In this document: positions 33,226 through 40,930 of the stretch, one piece after another
Layout of the letters: every line of letters begins with the position of its first letter
Numbering within the stretch: the stretch's first letter is position 1
Source of the DNA: Modestobacter roseus
GTDB lineage: Bacteria; Actinomycetota; Actinomycetes; Mycobacteriales; Geodermatophilaceae
DNA length: 64,000 bases
NCBI RefSeq assembly: GCF_007994135.1
Contig: NZ_VLKF01000001.1
Coordinates: 1,178,001 to 1,242,000 of the forward strand
Direction of reading: 5' to 3'
The notes under the pieces: model-generated
The model's database searches: none
Told to the model about the DNA's origin: nothing
What the model saw: only the letters and a program-made list of their open reading frames with translations
Made by a program: the position numbers and the translations under genes

Positions 33226-33570
33226 GTGCCCGCGGCCCCGTTCACCGACGAGCTCGTGCGCCGGCTGCGGAGGGGCGACCGGGAGGTCGCGGTGCGCTTC
33301 GGCGGCCACCGGTCGGCGGAGATCACGCTGCACCCCCAGGGGCTCGACCACCCGGTCGTGCTCCGGACGAAGGAGCCTGATCTCGAGGCGGCGGTGACCG
33401 CCCTCGGCGCGGACTGCCGCGACGTCCTGTGGCCCGGCCACAGCGAGGAGTCCGCCGGGTTCACCCTGCTGCTCGTGCACCTCGACGAGGTCATCGCCAC
33501 CCGCGACACCACCGAGCCGGTGCGGATCGGCTCCCTGGGGCTGGAGTGGCCACGGTGGCCGCGCGCGTGA
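33226..33570 (+). CDS. Conserved-looking small protein of unknown function
   Basis: 114 aa, not recognised. It is compact and alpha/beta in appearance (ELVRRLRRGDREVAVRFGGH, ITLHPQGLDHPVVLRTKEPD, LLLVHLDEVIATRDTTEPVR) with no signal peptide or membrane segment. The GTG start has no ribosome-binding site but has a well-placed -10 box 6 bases upstream, so the message is probably leaderless. Its place between the ParA pair and scpA is the only functional hint. Confidence 0.65.
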   Translation: MPAAPFTDELVRRLRRGDREVAVRFGGHRSAEITLHPQGLDHPVVLRTKEPDLEAAVTALGADCRDVLWPGHSEESAGFTLLLVHLDEVIATRDTTEPVRIGSLGLEWPRWPRA

Positions 33571-33601
33571 GCGCGTGACCGGTTCCGTCACCCCGGCGCT
33601 C

Positions 33602-33607
33602 TAGGCT
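33602..33607 (+). promoter_or_regulatory. -10 element for scpA
   Basis: TAGGCT lies 6 bases before the scpA GTG, again predicting a leaderless message. No good -35 hexamer is visible; TGACCG 20 bases upstream is the nearest. Confidence 0.4.
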
Positions 33608-33613
33608 CGGGAC

Positions 33614-34444
33614 GTGACGACGACGGCGCCGGAGGTGGTCCCGGACGGTCGGTTCACCGTCCGGCTGACCAACTTCGAGGGCCCGTTCGACCTGCTGCTG
33701 CAGCTGATCGGCAAGCACAAGCTCGACGTCACCGAGATCGCCCTGTCGCAGGTGACCGACGAGTTCATCGCCCACCTGCGCGCGCTCGGCGACGAGCTGG
33801 ACCTGGACCAGGCCAGCGAGTTCCTGGTCGTCGCCGCCACCCTGCTGGACCTCAAGGCCGCCCGGCTGCTGCCGGCCGCGGACGTCGAGGACGAGGACGA
33901 CCTCGAGCTGCTGGAGGCGCGCGACCTGCTCTTCGCCCGGCTGCTGCAGTACCGCGCCTACAAGCAGGCCGCCCAGTTCCTCCGTGAACGGGAGGCGGTG
34001 GCGGCCCGCCGGTTCCCCCGGGAGGCGGCGCTGGAACCGCGCTTCGCCGAGCTGCTGCCGGAGGTGCTGCTCGGGGTGAGCCCGGAGCAGTTCGCCGCGC
34101 TCGCCGCCCAGGCGCTCACCCCCAAGCCCCCGCCCACGGTCAGCGTCTCGCACCTGCACGCGCCGGCGGTCAGCCTCACCGAGCAGCTGGTGCTGGTGCG
34201 GGCCCGGCTCGCCGAGGCCGGGACGGCGAGCTTCCGGGGGCTGAGCCGGGACTGCGCGCACACCCTGGAGGTGGTCGCCCGCTTCCTCGCCCTGCTGGAG
34301 CTCTACCGCCAGCAGCTGGTCACCTTCGACCAGGCCGTCCCGCTGGGGGAGCTGCACGTGCGGTGGACCGGCCCGCAGCTGGTCGACGGCCGCCTCCCCG
34401 GGCTGGACGACGACGCCGACGAGCGGGTGGAGGAGTACGCGTGA
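33614..34444 (+). CDS. scpA: Segregation and condensation protein A
   Basis: 276 aa. The kleisin subunit of the SMC-ScpAB condensin. The N-terminal FTVRLTNFEGPFDLLLQLIG, then ITEIALSQVT-like VTEIALSQVTDEFIAHL and ASEFLVVAATLLDLKAARLL, are the SMC-neck-binding helices. The C-terminal winged helix includes FLALLELYRQQLVTFDQA. The stop overlaps scpB (GTGA). Confidence 0.95.
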   Translation: MTTTAPEVVPDGRFTVRLTNFEGPFDLLLQLIGKHKLDVTEIALSQVTDEFIAHLRALGDELDLDQASEFLVVAATLLDLKAARLLPAADVEDEDDLELLEARDLLFARLLQYRAYKQAAQFLREREAVAARRFPREAALEPRFAELLPEVLLGVSPEQFAALAAQALTPKPPPTVSVSHLHAPAVSLTEQLVLVRARLAEAGTASFRGLSRDCAHTLEVVARFLALLELYRQQLVTFDQAVPLGELHVRWTGPQLVDGRLPGLDDDADERVEEYA

Positions 34445-35379
34445 GCGGGCCCGGACACCCCGGGGACGACGACGGCACGGCACCCGAGGAACGACCGGAG
34501 TTCTCCTGGGACGCCCTCGCCGCGGAGTTCGCCGCCGCCGCGCAGGACGATGAGCCGCCGGTCGAGAGCTGGGACGCCATCGCCGCCCAGCTGGCCGCCG
34601 GCCTGGGCACACCCGTCGAGGACGGTGCGCCGCCGGAGGGGCCCGCGCCCGTCGACGGGCCGGTGCGACCGCTCGAGCGTGGCCCGGCCGCCCCGCCTGT
34701 CGAGCTGGAGGTCGTCCCCGAACCCGAGATGCCGGTGGAGGAGCCCACCGCCACGCCGGAACCGGCCCTGGACGCCCTGCCGCTGGACGCCCTGCCGCTG
34801 GACGCCCTGCCGCTGGACGCCCCACCGCTGGACGCCGTCGCGCTCCGCGGTGGGCTCGAGGCGCTGCTGTTCGTCGCCGACGCCCCGCTGGACGAGGGCA
34901 CGCTCGCCGCGGCGATGCGCTGCTCGGTGCTGCGGCTGCGCGCGGAACTGGCCGACCTCGGCGCCGACTACGACGCCCGGCGCGCCGGGGTCGTGCTGCG
35001 CCGGGTGGGGGAGGGGTGGCGGCTCTACACCCGGGAGGAGCACGCCCCGGTCGTCGAGCGGCACCTGCTCGGTGGGCAGCGCAGCCGGCTCACCCAGGCG
35101 GCGCTGGAGACGCTCGCGGTGATCGCCTACCGCCAGCCGGTCACCCGCGCCCGCGTCTCCGCGATCCGTGGGGTCGGCGTCGACGCCGTCGTCCGCACGC
35201 TGGTGACCCGGGGGCTTATCCGGGAGGCCGGCTCCGACCCCGACACCGGGGGCGGCCTGTACGTGACCACGCCGCTGTTCCTGGAGCGCCTGGGCCTCAC
35301 CGGCCTGGACGAGCTGCCGCCGCTGGCCCCGCTGGTGCCCGACACCCGCTCGATGCTGGACGAGCACCCCGAGCGGTGA
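34441..35379 (+). CDS. scpB: Segregation and condensation protein B with long N-terminal extension
   Basis: 312 aa. The ScpB core (about residue 138 on: LRGGLEALLFVADAPLDEGT, LADLGADYDARRAGVVLRRV, LTQAALETLAVIAYRQPVTR, GVDAVVRTLVTRGLIREAG) is two winged helices and dimerises in condensin. The 135-residue front is acidic/Pro-rich and disordered, with two SWDA-I/L-AA motifs (residues 22 and 46) and four LDALP-type repeats. Most ScpB proteins lack so long an extension. The GTG start is fixed by the scpA overlap. Confidence 0.93.
   Translation: MSGPGHPGDDDGTAPEERPEFSWDALAAEFAAAAQDDEPPVESWDAIAAQLAAGLGTPVEDGAPPEGPAPVDGPVRPLERGPAAPPVELEVVPEPEMPVEEPTATPEPALDALPLDALPLDALPLDAPPLDAVALRGGLEALLFVADAPLDEGTLAAAMRCSVLRLRAELADLGADYDARRAGVVLRRVGEGWRLYTREEHAPVVERHLLGGQRSRLTQAALETLAVIAYRQPVTRARVSAIRGVGVDAVVRTLVTRGLIREAGSDPDTGGGLYVTTPLFLERLGLTGLDELPPLAPLVPDTRSMLDEHPER
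34768..34835 (+). repeat. 15-bp coding repeats in scpB
   Basis: Four tandem copies of GACGCCCTGCCGCTG (last copy diverged), coding Asp-Ala-Leu-Pro-Leu. They fall in the disordered front of ScpB. Confidence 0.85.
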
Positions 35380-35659
35380 CCCGGAGCGTGCGGCGCCGAG
35401 TTCGTCGTGTCGACCGCAACATGTGGCGCTCCCCCGAGACGACCCGTGCGAGCCTGGCCGGACCGTGACGAGTGCACCAGTACGGGGTCAGGAGTTGCAC
35501 GCTCTCGGCGATGTCGCCGATCCAGCGGTCAGCCCTCGGGACGTGCAATGGCTGAGGGGACGGGTGCCCTACTGGCAGCATGGGCGCGGTGACGCGAGAT
35601 CGAGGCCGTGCTGCGACCGGCGAAGAGCGTGGATCGTCCGTTTCCAGGAGCGGCGTCTG
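35380..35659. other. Intergenic, lower-GC stretch after scpB
   Basis: 280 bases with no convincing gene. Base composition is visibly less GC-rich than the flanks. A pair of short inverted GTGCA/TGCAC motifs lies near 35471 and 35494. It probably holds the promoter for the two small membrane genes. Confidence 0.45.
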
Positions 35660-35782
35660 ATGTGGCTGGCGATACCGGCCGGCCAGCCCGTGAGTGGGTC
35701 CTACGCCATCATCTTCTTGCTCCTCTTCGTCCTGATCGCCATCACGCTGGCCGTCATCTACTTCCGCAACCGGAAGAGGTGA
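35660..35782 (+). CDS. 40-residue single-pass membrane protein
   Basis: 40 aa. One transmembrane helix (YAIIFLLLFVLIAITLAVIY, residues about 15-34) is followed by a basic FRNRKR end, giving an N-out/C-in topology. The ATG has AGGAG 9 bases upstream. The next small gene begins 7 bases after its stop. Not recognised. Lower GC than its neighbours suggests later arrival. Confidence 0.6.
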   Translation: MWLAIPAGQPVSGSYAIIFLLLFVLIAITLAVIYFRNRKR

Positions 35783-35788
35783 GCCCGA

Positions 35789-36007
35789 GTGCAGATCGCT
35801 CTGAACGTCATGATCATCGTGATCGGACTCGCGGTCATCGCGGCCAACAGCAAGCTCGCGAAATCAGGGGAAGCGTCCTTCGCGGAAGCTCGCGGTCTCC
35901 CCGAGGGTTCCGGGAAACGGCGGTTCTACCGAGAGTTCTCCCGAGTCGTCTCCGTGATCGCGGGTTGCTTCTTCATCACGGTCGGCCTGCTGAGGTTCAT
36001 GGGCTGA
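35789..36007 (+). CDS. 72-residue two-helix membrane protein
   Basis: 72 aa. Helix 1 is MIIVIGLAVIAANS (about 8-21), helix 2 VVSVIAGCFFITVGLLRF (about 53-70); a charged loop with GEASFAEARGLPEGSGKRRF lies between. It starts with GTG 7 bases after the 40-aa gene and was likely transcribed with it. Not recognised. Confidence 0.6.
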   Translation: MQIALNVMIIVIGLAVIAANSKLAKSGEASFAEARGLPEGSGKRRFYREFSRVVSVIAGCFFITVGLLRFMG

Positions 36008-36214
36008 TGCGGTGGACGGGACGGGGCTGCTCGGACGATCGTCATCGCACCGGGACGGGACACCGTGCTGGGGACGTGGCGACGACTCGTACCGGTCGAT
36101 GAGAGCAACGGATCAGCCTGGTGGGGCAGTGTGCAGTCCAACGGCCCCGGCTGGCTTCCTGTCGCAGATGACGGTGGTGATCACCGTGGGGTCTCAGGTG
36201 GGAGACTGGCGGGG

Positions 36215-37057
36215 ATGAACACGCACGCAGACGACGAGTCCCCGACCGCGGGCGGCGAGGGCTGGTCCGAGGAGATGGAGCTCGCCCCCGCCCACCCCGG
36301 CGACCGCGAGAGCCCCGAGCCCGACGACGACCGCCCCGGCGAGCGGCTGCAGAAGGTCCTCGCCCGGGCCGGCATCGGCTCCCGGCGGGTCTGCGAGGAC
36401 ATGATCGACGAGGGCCGGATCAGCGTGAACGGCGCCGTCGTCATGGCCCAGGGCATGCGGATCGACCCCGACACCGCGGTCATCGCGGTCGACGGGCGGC
36501 GGATCGACATCCGCAACGACAAGATCACCTACGCGATGAACAAGCCCTCCGGCGTGATCACCGCGATGAGCGACGACCGGAACCGGCCCACCGTCGGCGA
36601 CATGATGGGCGACCTCGCCGCGGGCCTGGTGCACGTCGGCCGGCTGGACCAGGACACCGAGGGCCTGCTGCTGCTCACCACCGACGGCGAGCTGGCCCAC
36701 CGGCTCGCGCACCCGTCCTACAACGTGAAGAAGACCTACCTGGCGCAGGTCAGCGGCTCGGTGCCGCGGGACATGGCCAAGCGGCTGCGCAAGGGCATCG
36801 AGCTGGAGGACGGCCCGGTCAAGGTCGACGCCTTCTCCGTCGTCGACACCCACGCCGGCCAGTCGGTGGTGGAGGTCGTGCTGCACGAGGGCCGCAAGCA
36901 CATCGTCCGGCGGCTGCTGGCCGAGGTCGGGCTGCCGGTCAACCGGCTCACCCGGACCGCCGTCGGCCCGGTCGACCTGGCCCGGATGCGGATCGGCACC
37001 ATCCGGAAGCTGACCCGTCAGGAGGTCGGCGCGCTGCACGAGCTCGTCGGGCTGTGA
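36215..37057 (+). CDS. rluB: 23S rRNA pseudouridine synthase, RluB/RsuA family
   Basis: 280 aa. After a 40-residue acidic front, an S4 domain (ERLQKVLARAGIGSRRVCED, about 43-100) precedes the catalytic domain with VGRLDQDTEGLLLLTTDGEL (nucleophile Asp near 146), YNVKKTYLAQVSG and VLHEGRKHIVRRLLAEVGLP. It converts a specific 23S uridine near the peptidyl-transferase centre in E. coli RluB. It normally follows scpB in actinobacteria. The ATG has GGGAGA upstream. Confidence 0.93.
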   Translation: MNTHADDESPTAGGEGWSEEMELAPAHPGDRESPEPDDDRPGERLQKVLARAGIGSRRVCEDMIDEGRISVNGAVVMAQGMRIDPDTAVIAVDGRRIDIRNDKITYAMNKPSGVITAMSDDRNRPTVGDMMGDLAAGLVHVGRLDQDTEGLLLLTTDGELAHRLAHPSYNVKKTYLAQVSGSVPRDMAKRLRKGIELEDGPVKVDAFSVVDTHAGQSVVEVVLHEGRKHIVRRLLAEVGLPVNRLTRTAVGPVDLARMRIGTIRKLTRQEVGALHELVGL

Positions 37058-37062
37058 ACGCC

Positions 37063-37095
37063 GACCGCCGGTGCCCCTGAGGGACACCGGCGGTC
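37063..37095 (+). terminator. Terminator after rluB
   Basis: A 15-bp stem GACCGCCGGTGCCCC / GGGACACCGGCGGTC with a short loop and one mismatch begins 5 bases after the rluB stop. Confidence 0.8.
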
Positions 37096-37107
37096 GGGAG
37101 AACGCCA

Positions 37108-37141
37108 GGAGGGGCGGCCGTCGCAGGACAGCCGCCCCTCC
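37108..37141. terminator. Second, symmetrical terminator facing the GH3 gene
   Basis: A perfect 11-bp stem GGAGGGGCGGC / GCCGCCCCTCC with a 12-base loop ends 5 bases before the GH3 stop codon. It could serve the leftward transcript. Confidence 0.7.
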
Positions 37142-37146
37142 GGCCG

Positions 37147-39498
37147 TCACAGGGAGCGGACCTCCACCGGGGTGCTGAGCACCCGGTCGGTGCCCACCAC
37201 GCGGGTCTCGCCGGTCAGCCGCACGGGCAGCTCGAAGCGCAGGTCCTCGCTGGAGGCGCCCAGCTGGAACACCAGGTCACCGGGCTCGACGACGCGCTGC
37301 ATGTCCCGGCCGGTGAACGAGGTCCGGTCGGCGTGCACCGTGAAGGTCACTTGCGCCGCGGCGCCGGCGGCCAGCTCGACGCGGGCGAAGCCGACGAGCT
37401 GACGCACCGGGCGCACCACGCTGGCCACCGGGTCGTGCAGGTACAGCTGCACGATCTCCGCGCCGTCCCGGTCGCCGGTGTTGCGCACCGTCACCGACAC
37501 GGTGACCTCGCCGTCCGCGGTCAGCTCGGCCGCGCCGGTCACGCCGTCCTCCCAGGCGAAGGAGGTGTAGGACAGGCCGTGGCCGAAGGGGAAGACCGGG
37601 GTCGGGTCGGCGGCGCTGATCCCGCTCTTGGCGCCCAGCGCCGCGTGCAGGTAGGTGTTCGGGGCACCACCGGGCGTGCTGGCCACCTGGACCGGCAGCT
37701 TGCCCGAGGGGTTGACCCGGCCGCTGAGCACCCCGGTGACCGCGCCGGCGCCCTCCTCGCCCGGGAAGAACGCCTGCACGATGGCGGCGGCCCGGTCGAC
37801 CACGCCACCCAGGGCGTAGGGGCGGCCGGTGAGCAGCACCACGACGACGGGCTTGCCGGTCTCCAGCAGCGCGTCGAGCAGCTCGCCCTGGACGCCGGGC
37901 AGTCGCAGGTCGTCGGCGTCGCAGCCCTCACCGGAGGTGCCGCGGCCGAACAGCCCGGCGATGTCGCCGAGCACGGCCAGCACCACGTCGGCGTCCTGCG
38001 CCACCCGGACGGCGTCGGCGATGCCGCTGCGGTCGGGTTCCTGCACCGGGCAGCCCTGGGCGGTGGTCACCTCGGCGTCGGGGAACTCCGTGCGGACGGC
38101 GTCGAGCAGTGTGGGCAGCTCGATGCCCAGCTCCATGTCCGGGTGGGCGACCCCGACGTGGTTGGGGAAGGCGTAGCAGCCCATCAGCGACAGCACCTCG
38201 TCGGCGGCCGGGCCGACGACGGCGAGCGTGGCCGGGGCGGTCAGCGGCAGGGCGCCGGCCCGGTTGTCCAGCAGCACGACCGACCGCTCCGCCATGGTGC
38301 GGGCCAGCGCCCGCATGTGCGGCGGGTCGAAGTCGATCGTGGTGCCCGCGCGCAGCGCCTGCGGCTCGGGGTCCCAGCCGGCGTCGAGCAGCCCCAGCTC
38401 GCCCTTCTGCCGCAGCACCCGCTCCAGGGCGGTGTCCACGACGGCCATCGGCACCTCGCCGGAGCGGATCCGTTCCAGCAGCGGCTCGCCGTAGCAGCGC
38501 ACGGTGGGCAGCTCGACGTCGATGCCGGCGGTCAGCGCCAGCGCGGCGGCCTCGCCGGGGCCGGCGGCCACGCCCTGGGTCGTCTCCAGGAAGGAGACGG
38601 CGAAGTAGTCGGCGACCACGGTGCCGTCGAAGCCCAGCGTGCCGCGGAGCAGGTCGGTCATCAGGGCCGGGTCGGCGGCCGGGGGGACGCCGTCGACGGC
38701 GGCGTAGGAGTTCATCACCGAGCGGGCGCCGCCCTCGCGCAGCGCCGTCTCGAACGGCGGCAGGACGACGTCGCGGAAGTCACGCGGGCCCATCCGCACC
38801 GGGGCGTGGTTGCGGCCGGCGCCGGAGGCGGAGTACCCGGCAAAGTGCTTGAGGGTGGAGACGATCCCGGCGTCCTCCAGGCCCCGCACGTAGGCGGTGC
38901 CCAGCGCGGCGACCAGGTAGGGGTCCTCGCCGATGGTCTCCTCGGTACGGCCCCAGCGGTGGTCGAAGCTGACGTCGAGCACGGGGGAGAGGCCCTGGTG
39001 CACCCCGACCGACCGCATCAGGTCACCGATGCCGCGGGACATGGCGTGCACCGACTCGGCGTCGAAGGACGCTCCCCACGCCAGCGGGATCGGGAACACC
39101 GTGGCCTGCCAGGCGGTGAAGCCGGTGAGGCACTCCTCGTGCGCGATCGCCGGGATGCCCAGGCGTGACCCCTCGACGATGCCGCGCTGGGTCTGCGCCA
39201 GCACCCGGGCGCCGGTCTCCGGCTCGACCGGTCCGGTGCCGAACACGCGCGTCAGCTGACCGAGGCCGGGCTTGGTGAGCTCCTCCCACGGCGGCAGCGG
39301 CTCGGCGAACTCGTGCTGGTTGGGGGCGACCTCCTCGCCCTCCGAGATCGCCGTCCACACGCCGTAGAGCTGGGCGACCTTCTCCTCGAGGGTCATGGCG
39401 TCCATGAGCTCGCGGACCCGCTCGTCCAGCGGGCGGGCGGGGTCGCGCCAGCCGGCGGCGGGCTCCGCGGCGGGGTGCTGGTCGGTCGGGTTCGTCAC
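37147..39498 (-). CDS. Family 3 glycoside hydrolase (beta-xylosidase/beta-glucosidase)
   Basis: 783 aa. The first catalytic domain holds MTLEEKVAQLYGVW, DHRWGRTEETIGEDPYLVAA, TLKHFAGYSASGAGRNHAPV and nucleophile Asp in TVVADYFAV. The second has RSVVLLDNRAGALPL and FFPGEEGAGAV. A C-terminal fibronectin-III-like domain (VTVSVTVRNTGDRDGAEIVQ) ends it. No signal peptide is present, so it probably acts on imported xylosides or oligosaccharides in the cytoplasm. The GTG at 39498 has GGAG 7 bases upstream. Its place beside xylAB points to beta-xylosidase activity (inference). Confidence 0.9.
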   Translation of the reverse strand: MTNPTDQHPAAEPAAGWRDPARPLDERVRELMDAMTLEEKVAQLYGVWTAISEGEEVAPNQHEFAEPLPPWEELTKPGLGQLTRVFGTGPVEPETGARVLAQTQRGIVEGSRLGIPAIAHEECLTGFTAWQATVFPIPLAWGASFDAESVHAMSRGIGDLMRSVGVHQGLSPVLDVSFDHRWGRTEETIGEDPYLVAALGTAYVRGLEDAGIVSTLKHFAGYSASGAGRNHAPVRMGPRDFRDVVLPPFETALREGGARSVMNSYAAVDGVPPAADPALMTDLLRGTLGFDGTVVADYFAVSFLETTQGVAAGPGEAAALALTAGIDVELPTVRCYGEPLLERIRSGEVPMAVVDTALERVLRQKGELGLLDAGWDPEPQALRAGTTIDFDPPHMRALARTMAERSVVLLDNRAGALPLTAPATLAVVGPAADEVLSLMGCYAFPNHVGVAHPDMELGIELPTLLDAVRTEFPDAEVTTAQGCPVQEPDRSGIADAVRVAQDADVVLAVLGDIAGLFGRGTSGEGCDADDLRLPGVQGELLDALLETGKPVVVVLLTGRPYALGGVVDRAAAIVQAFFPGEEGAGAVTGVLSGRVNPSGKLPVQVASTPGGAPNTYLHAALGAKSGISAADPTPVFPFGHGLSYTSFAWEDGVTGAAELTADGEVTVSVTVRNTGDRDGAEIVQLYLHDPVASVVRPVRQLVGFARVELAAGAAAQVTFTVHADRTSFTGRDMQRVVEPGDLVFQLGASSEDLRFELPVRLTGETRVVGTDRVLSTPVEVRSL

Positions 39499-39614
39499 GG
39501 TGGTGCTCCAGGTCGTCCGGGTTGAGCAGGGTGGTCCGGGTGTGCGCAGGGTGGTCCGGGGTCGAGCGGGGTCGAGCGGTCGCGGGCGGGGCCGCCGGCG
39601 GTCAGGTCCGGCTG

Positions 39615-40637
39615 TCAGGTACGGGGCGGTGCGGTGGAGGCGCGGGTGACCAGGTGGGTGGCCAGCTCGACCCGCTGGGTGGCCAGTTCGGCACCGGTGA
39701 TCAGCTCGGTCAGCACCCGGCCGGCCATCCGGCCCATGTCGGCCAGCGGCTGGCAGACGGTGGTGAGCGGCGGTGAGGACCAGCGGGCCATCGGCAGGTC
39801 GTCGAAGCCGACCACGCTCAGGTCCCCGGGCACGGAGAGCCCGGCCTGCCGGGCGGCCTCCATGACCCCGAAGGCCTGCTCGTCGCTGCCGGCGAACACC
39901 GCCGTGGGCGGGTCGGGCAGCTCCAGCAGCCGGCGGGCCTGCTCGTAGCCGCCCTCGTGGTGGAAGTTGCCGTGGCGCAGCAGCTGCGGGTCGACGCCGA
40001 TGCCGGCCCGGTCCAGGGCGGCGCGGTAGCCGTCGAGGCGGGCGCGGCTGCACAGGTAGGGCTCCGGCCCGCCGATGGCGGCGATCCGCCGGTGCCCCAG
40101 CTCGATGAGGTGCTCGGTGGCGGCCAGCCCGCCGGCCCAGTTGGTGGCGCCCACGCTCGGGACGTCCTGGCCGGGCATGTCGACCGGGTCGATGACGACC
40201 ACCGGCAGCCGGGAGCGGCCCAGCCGGCGCTGGTCGGCCGGGGTGAGCCGGGAGGTGACCACGATGGCCCCGCGGCGCCCCCCGGCGATCAGCTGCTGCA
40301 CCCAGTCGGTGCCGGGGGACTGGCTCAGCGCGTTGACCACCACCTCGAGCCCGCTCTCGGTGATCCCGCGCAGGATCTCGATCGCCCACGGGCTGTCCAG
40401 GGCGGTGAAGACGACGTCGACCAGCAGGCTCTCGGGGGCCTTGCGGTTCAGCGGCACGTAGTTGTGCTGCTCGAGCACCTTCTGCACGTGCGCCCGCGTG
40501 GCGGGGGCGACGTCCTGCTTGCCGTTGACCACCTTGGAGACGGTCGGCAGCGAGACGCCGGCCGCCGCGGCGATGCTCGCCAGCGTGGGTCGGCCCACCT
40601 GTGGGGCAGCCACCGTCGGTCCTCCCGGGTTCGGCAT
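39615..40637 (-). CDS. LacI-family regulator of the xylose cluster
   Basis: 340 aa. The DNA-binding domain TLASIAAAAGVSLPTVSKVV is near the N-terminus, followed by a hinge with NYVPLNRKAPESLLVDVVF. The periplasmic-binding-like sensor domain includes AAIGGPEPYLCSRARLDGYR and VFAGSDEQAFGVMEAARQAG. It is divergent from the transport operon and upstream of the GH3 gene, hence probably a local repressor released by xylose or a xyloside. The ATG at 40637 is the start nearest the HTH; it has no clear ribosome-binding site, and the frame stays open upstream to 40772. Confidence 0.9.
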   Translation of the reverse strand: MPNPGGPTVAAPQVGRPTLASIAAAAGVSLPTVSKVVNGKQDVAPATRAHVQKVLEQHNYVPLNRKAPESLLVDVVFTALDSPWAIEILRGITESGLEVVVNALSQSPGTDWVQQLIAGGRRGAIVVTSRLTPADQRRLGRSRLPVVVIDPVDMPGQDVPSVGATNWAGGLAATEHLIELGHRRIAAIGGPEPYLCSRARLDGYRAALDRAGIGVDPQLLRHGNFHHEGGYEQARRLLELPDPPTAVFAGSDEQAFGVMEAARQAGLSVPGDLSVVGFDDLPMARWSSPPLTTVCQPLADMGRMAGRVLTELITGAELATQRVELATHLVTRASTAPPRT

Positions 40638-40846
40638 GGGGGCGCCGGCTGCGTCGGGAGGCTCGCCCGCGGCAGGGAGCACCGGGCGGGCCGGCGTCGC
40701 TGTCGGCGTGGAAGGGGATGCTAGCCACACATCAGCAATTATCGAAACTCCCCGGCCGACACGGTTCGTCACAACGGGTACAGACTGGGAACACGGAGGC
40801 GAATGTCACGGCTTGGACACCGTTTCGCCGCGTCCGACCCCCGTCG

Positions 40847-40875
40847 TTGACACGTCCGGTGACGTGTCTTACGTT
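40847..40875 (+). promoter_or_regulatory. Promoter of the xylose operon with embedded palindrome
   Basis: A perfect -35 TTGACA (40847-40852) and -10 TACGTT (40870-40875) are spaced by exactly 17 bp. An inverted repeat with 8-bp arms GACACGTC and GACGTGTC around CGGT fills the spacer (40849-40868), a likely second operator. Confidence 0.85.
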
Positions 40876-40886
40876 CTCGCAACTGC

Positions 40887-40899
40887 CCGAAACTTTCGG
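40887..40899. promoter_or_regulatory. Candidate LacI operator
   Basis: CCGAAACTTTCGG, a perfect palindrome about a central base, lies 12 bases after the -10 box, near the expected transcription start. CGAAA/TTTCG half-sites are typical of LacI-family operators for plant-sugar genes. A single CGAAACT half-site also occurs at 40743, on the LacI side. Confidence 0.75.
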
Positions 40900-40930
40900 T
40901 TTTCAACGACGAAACAGGAAGGTGCGTGGG

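Noticed and set aside
37147..40728. 1193-codon frame that would fuse the LacI region to the GH3 enzyme
   Set aside because: The upstream part is the LacI gene read in the wrong frame. The GH3 start at 39498 has its own ribosome-binding site.
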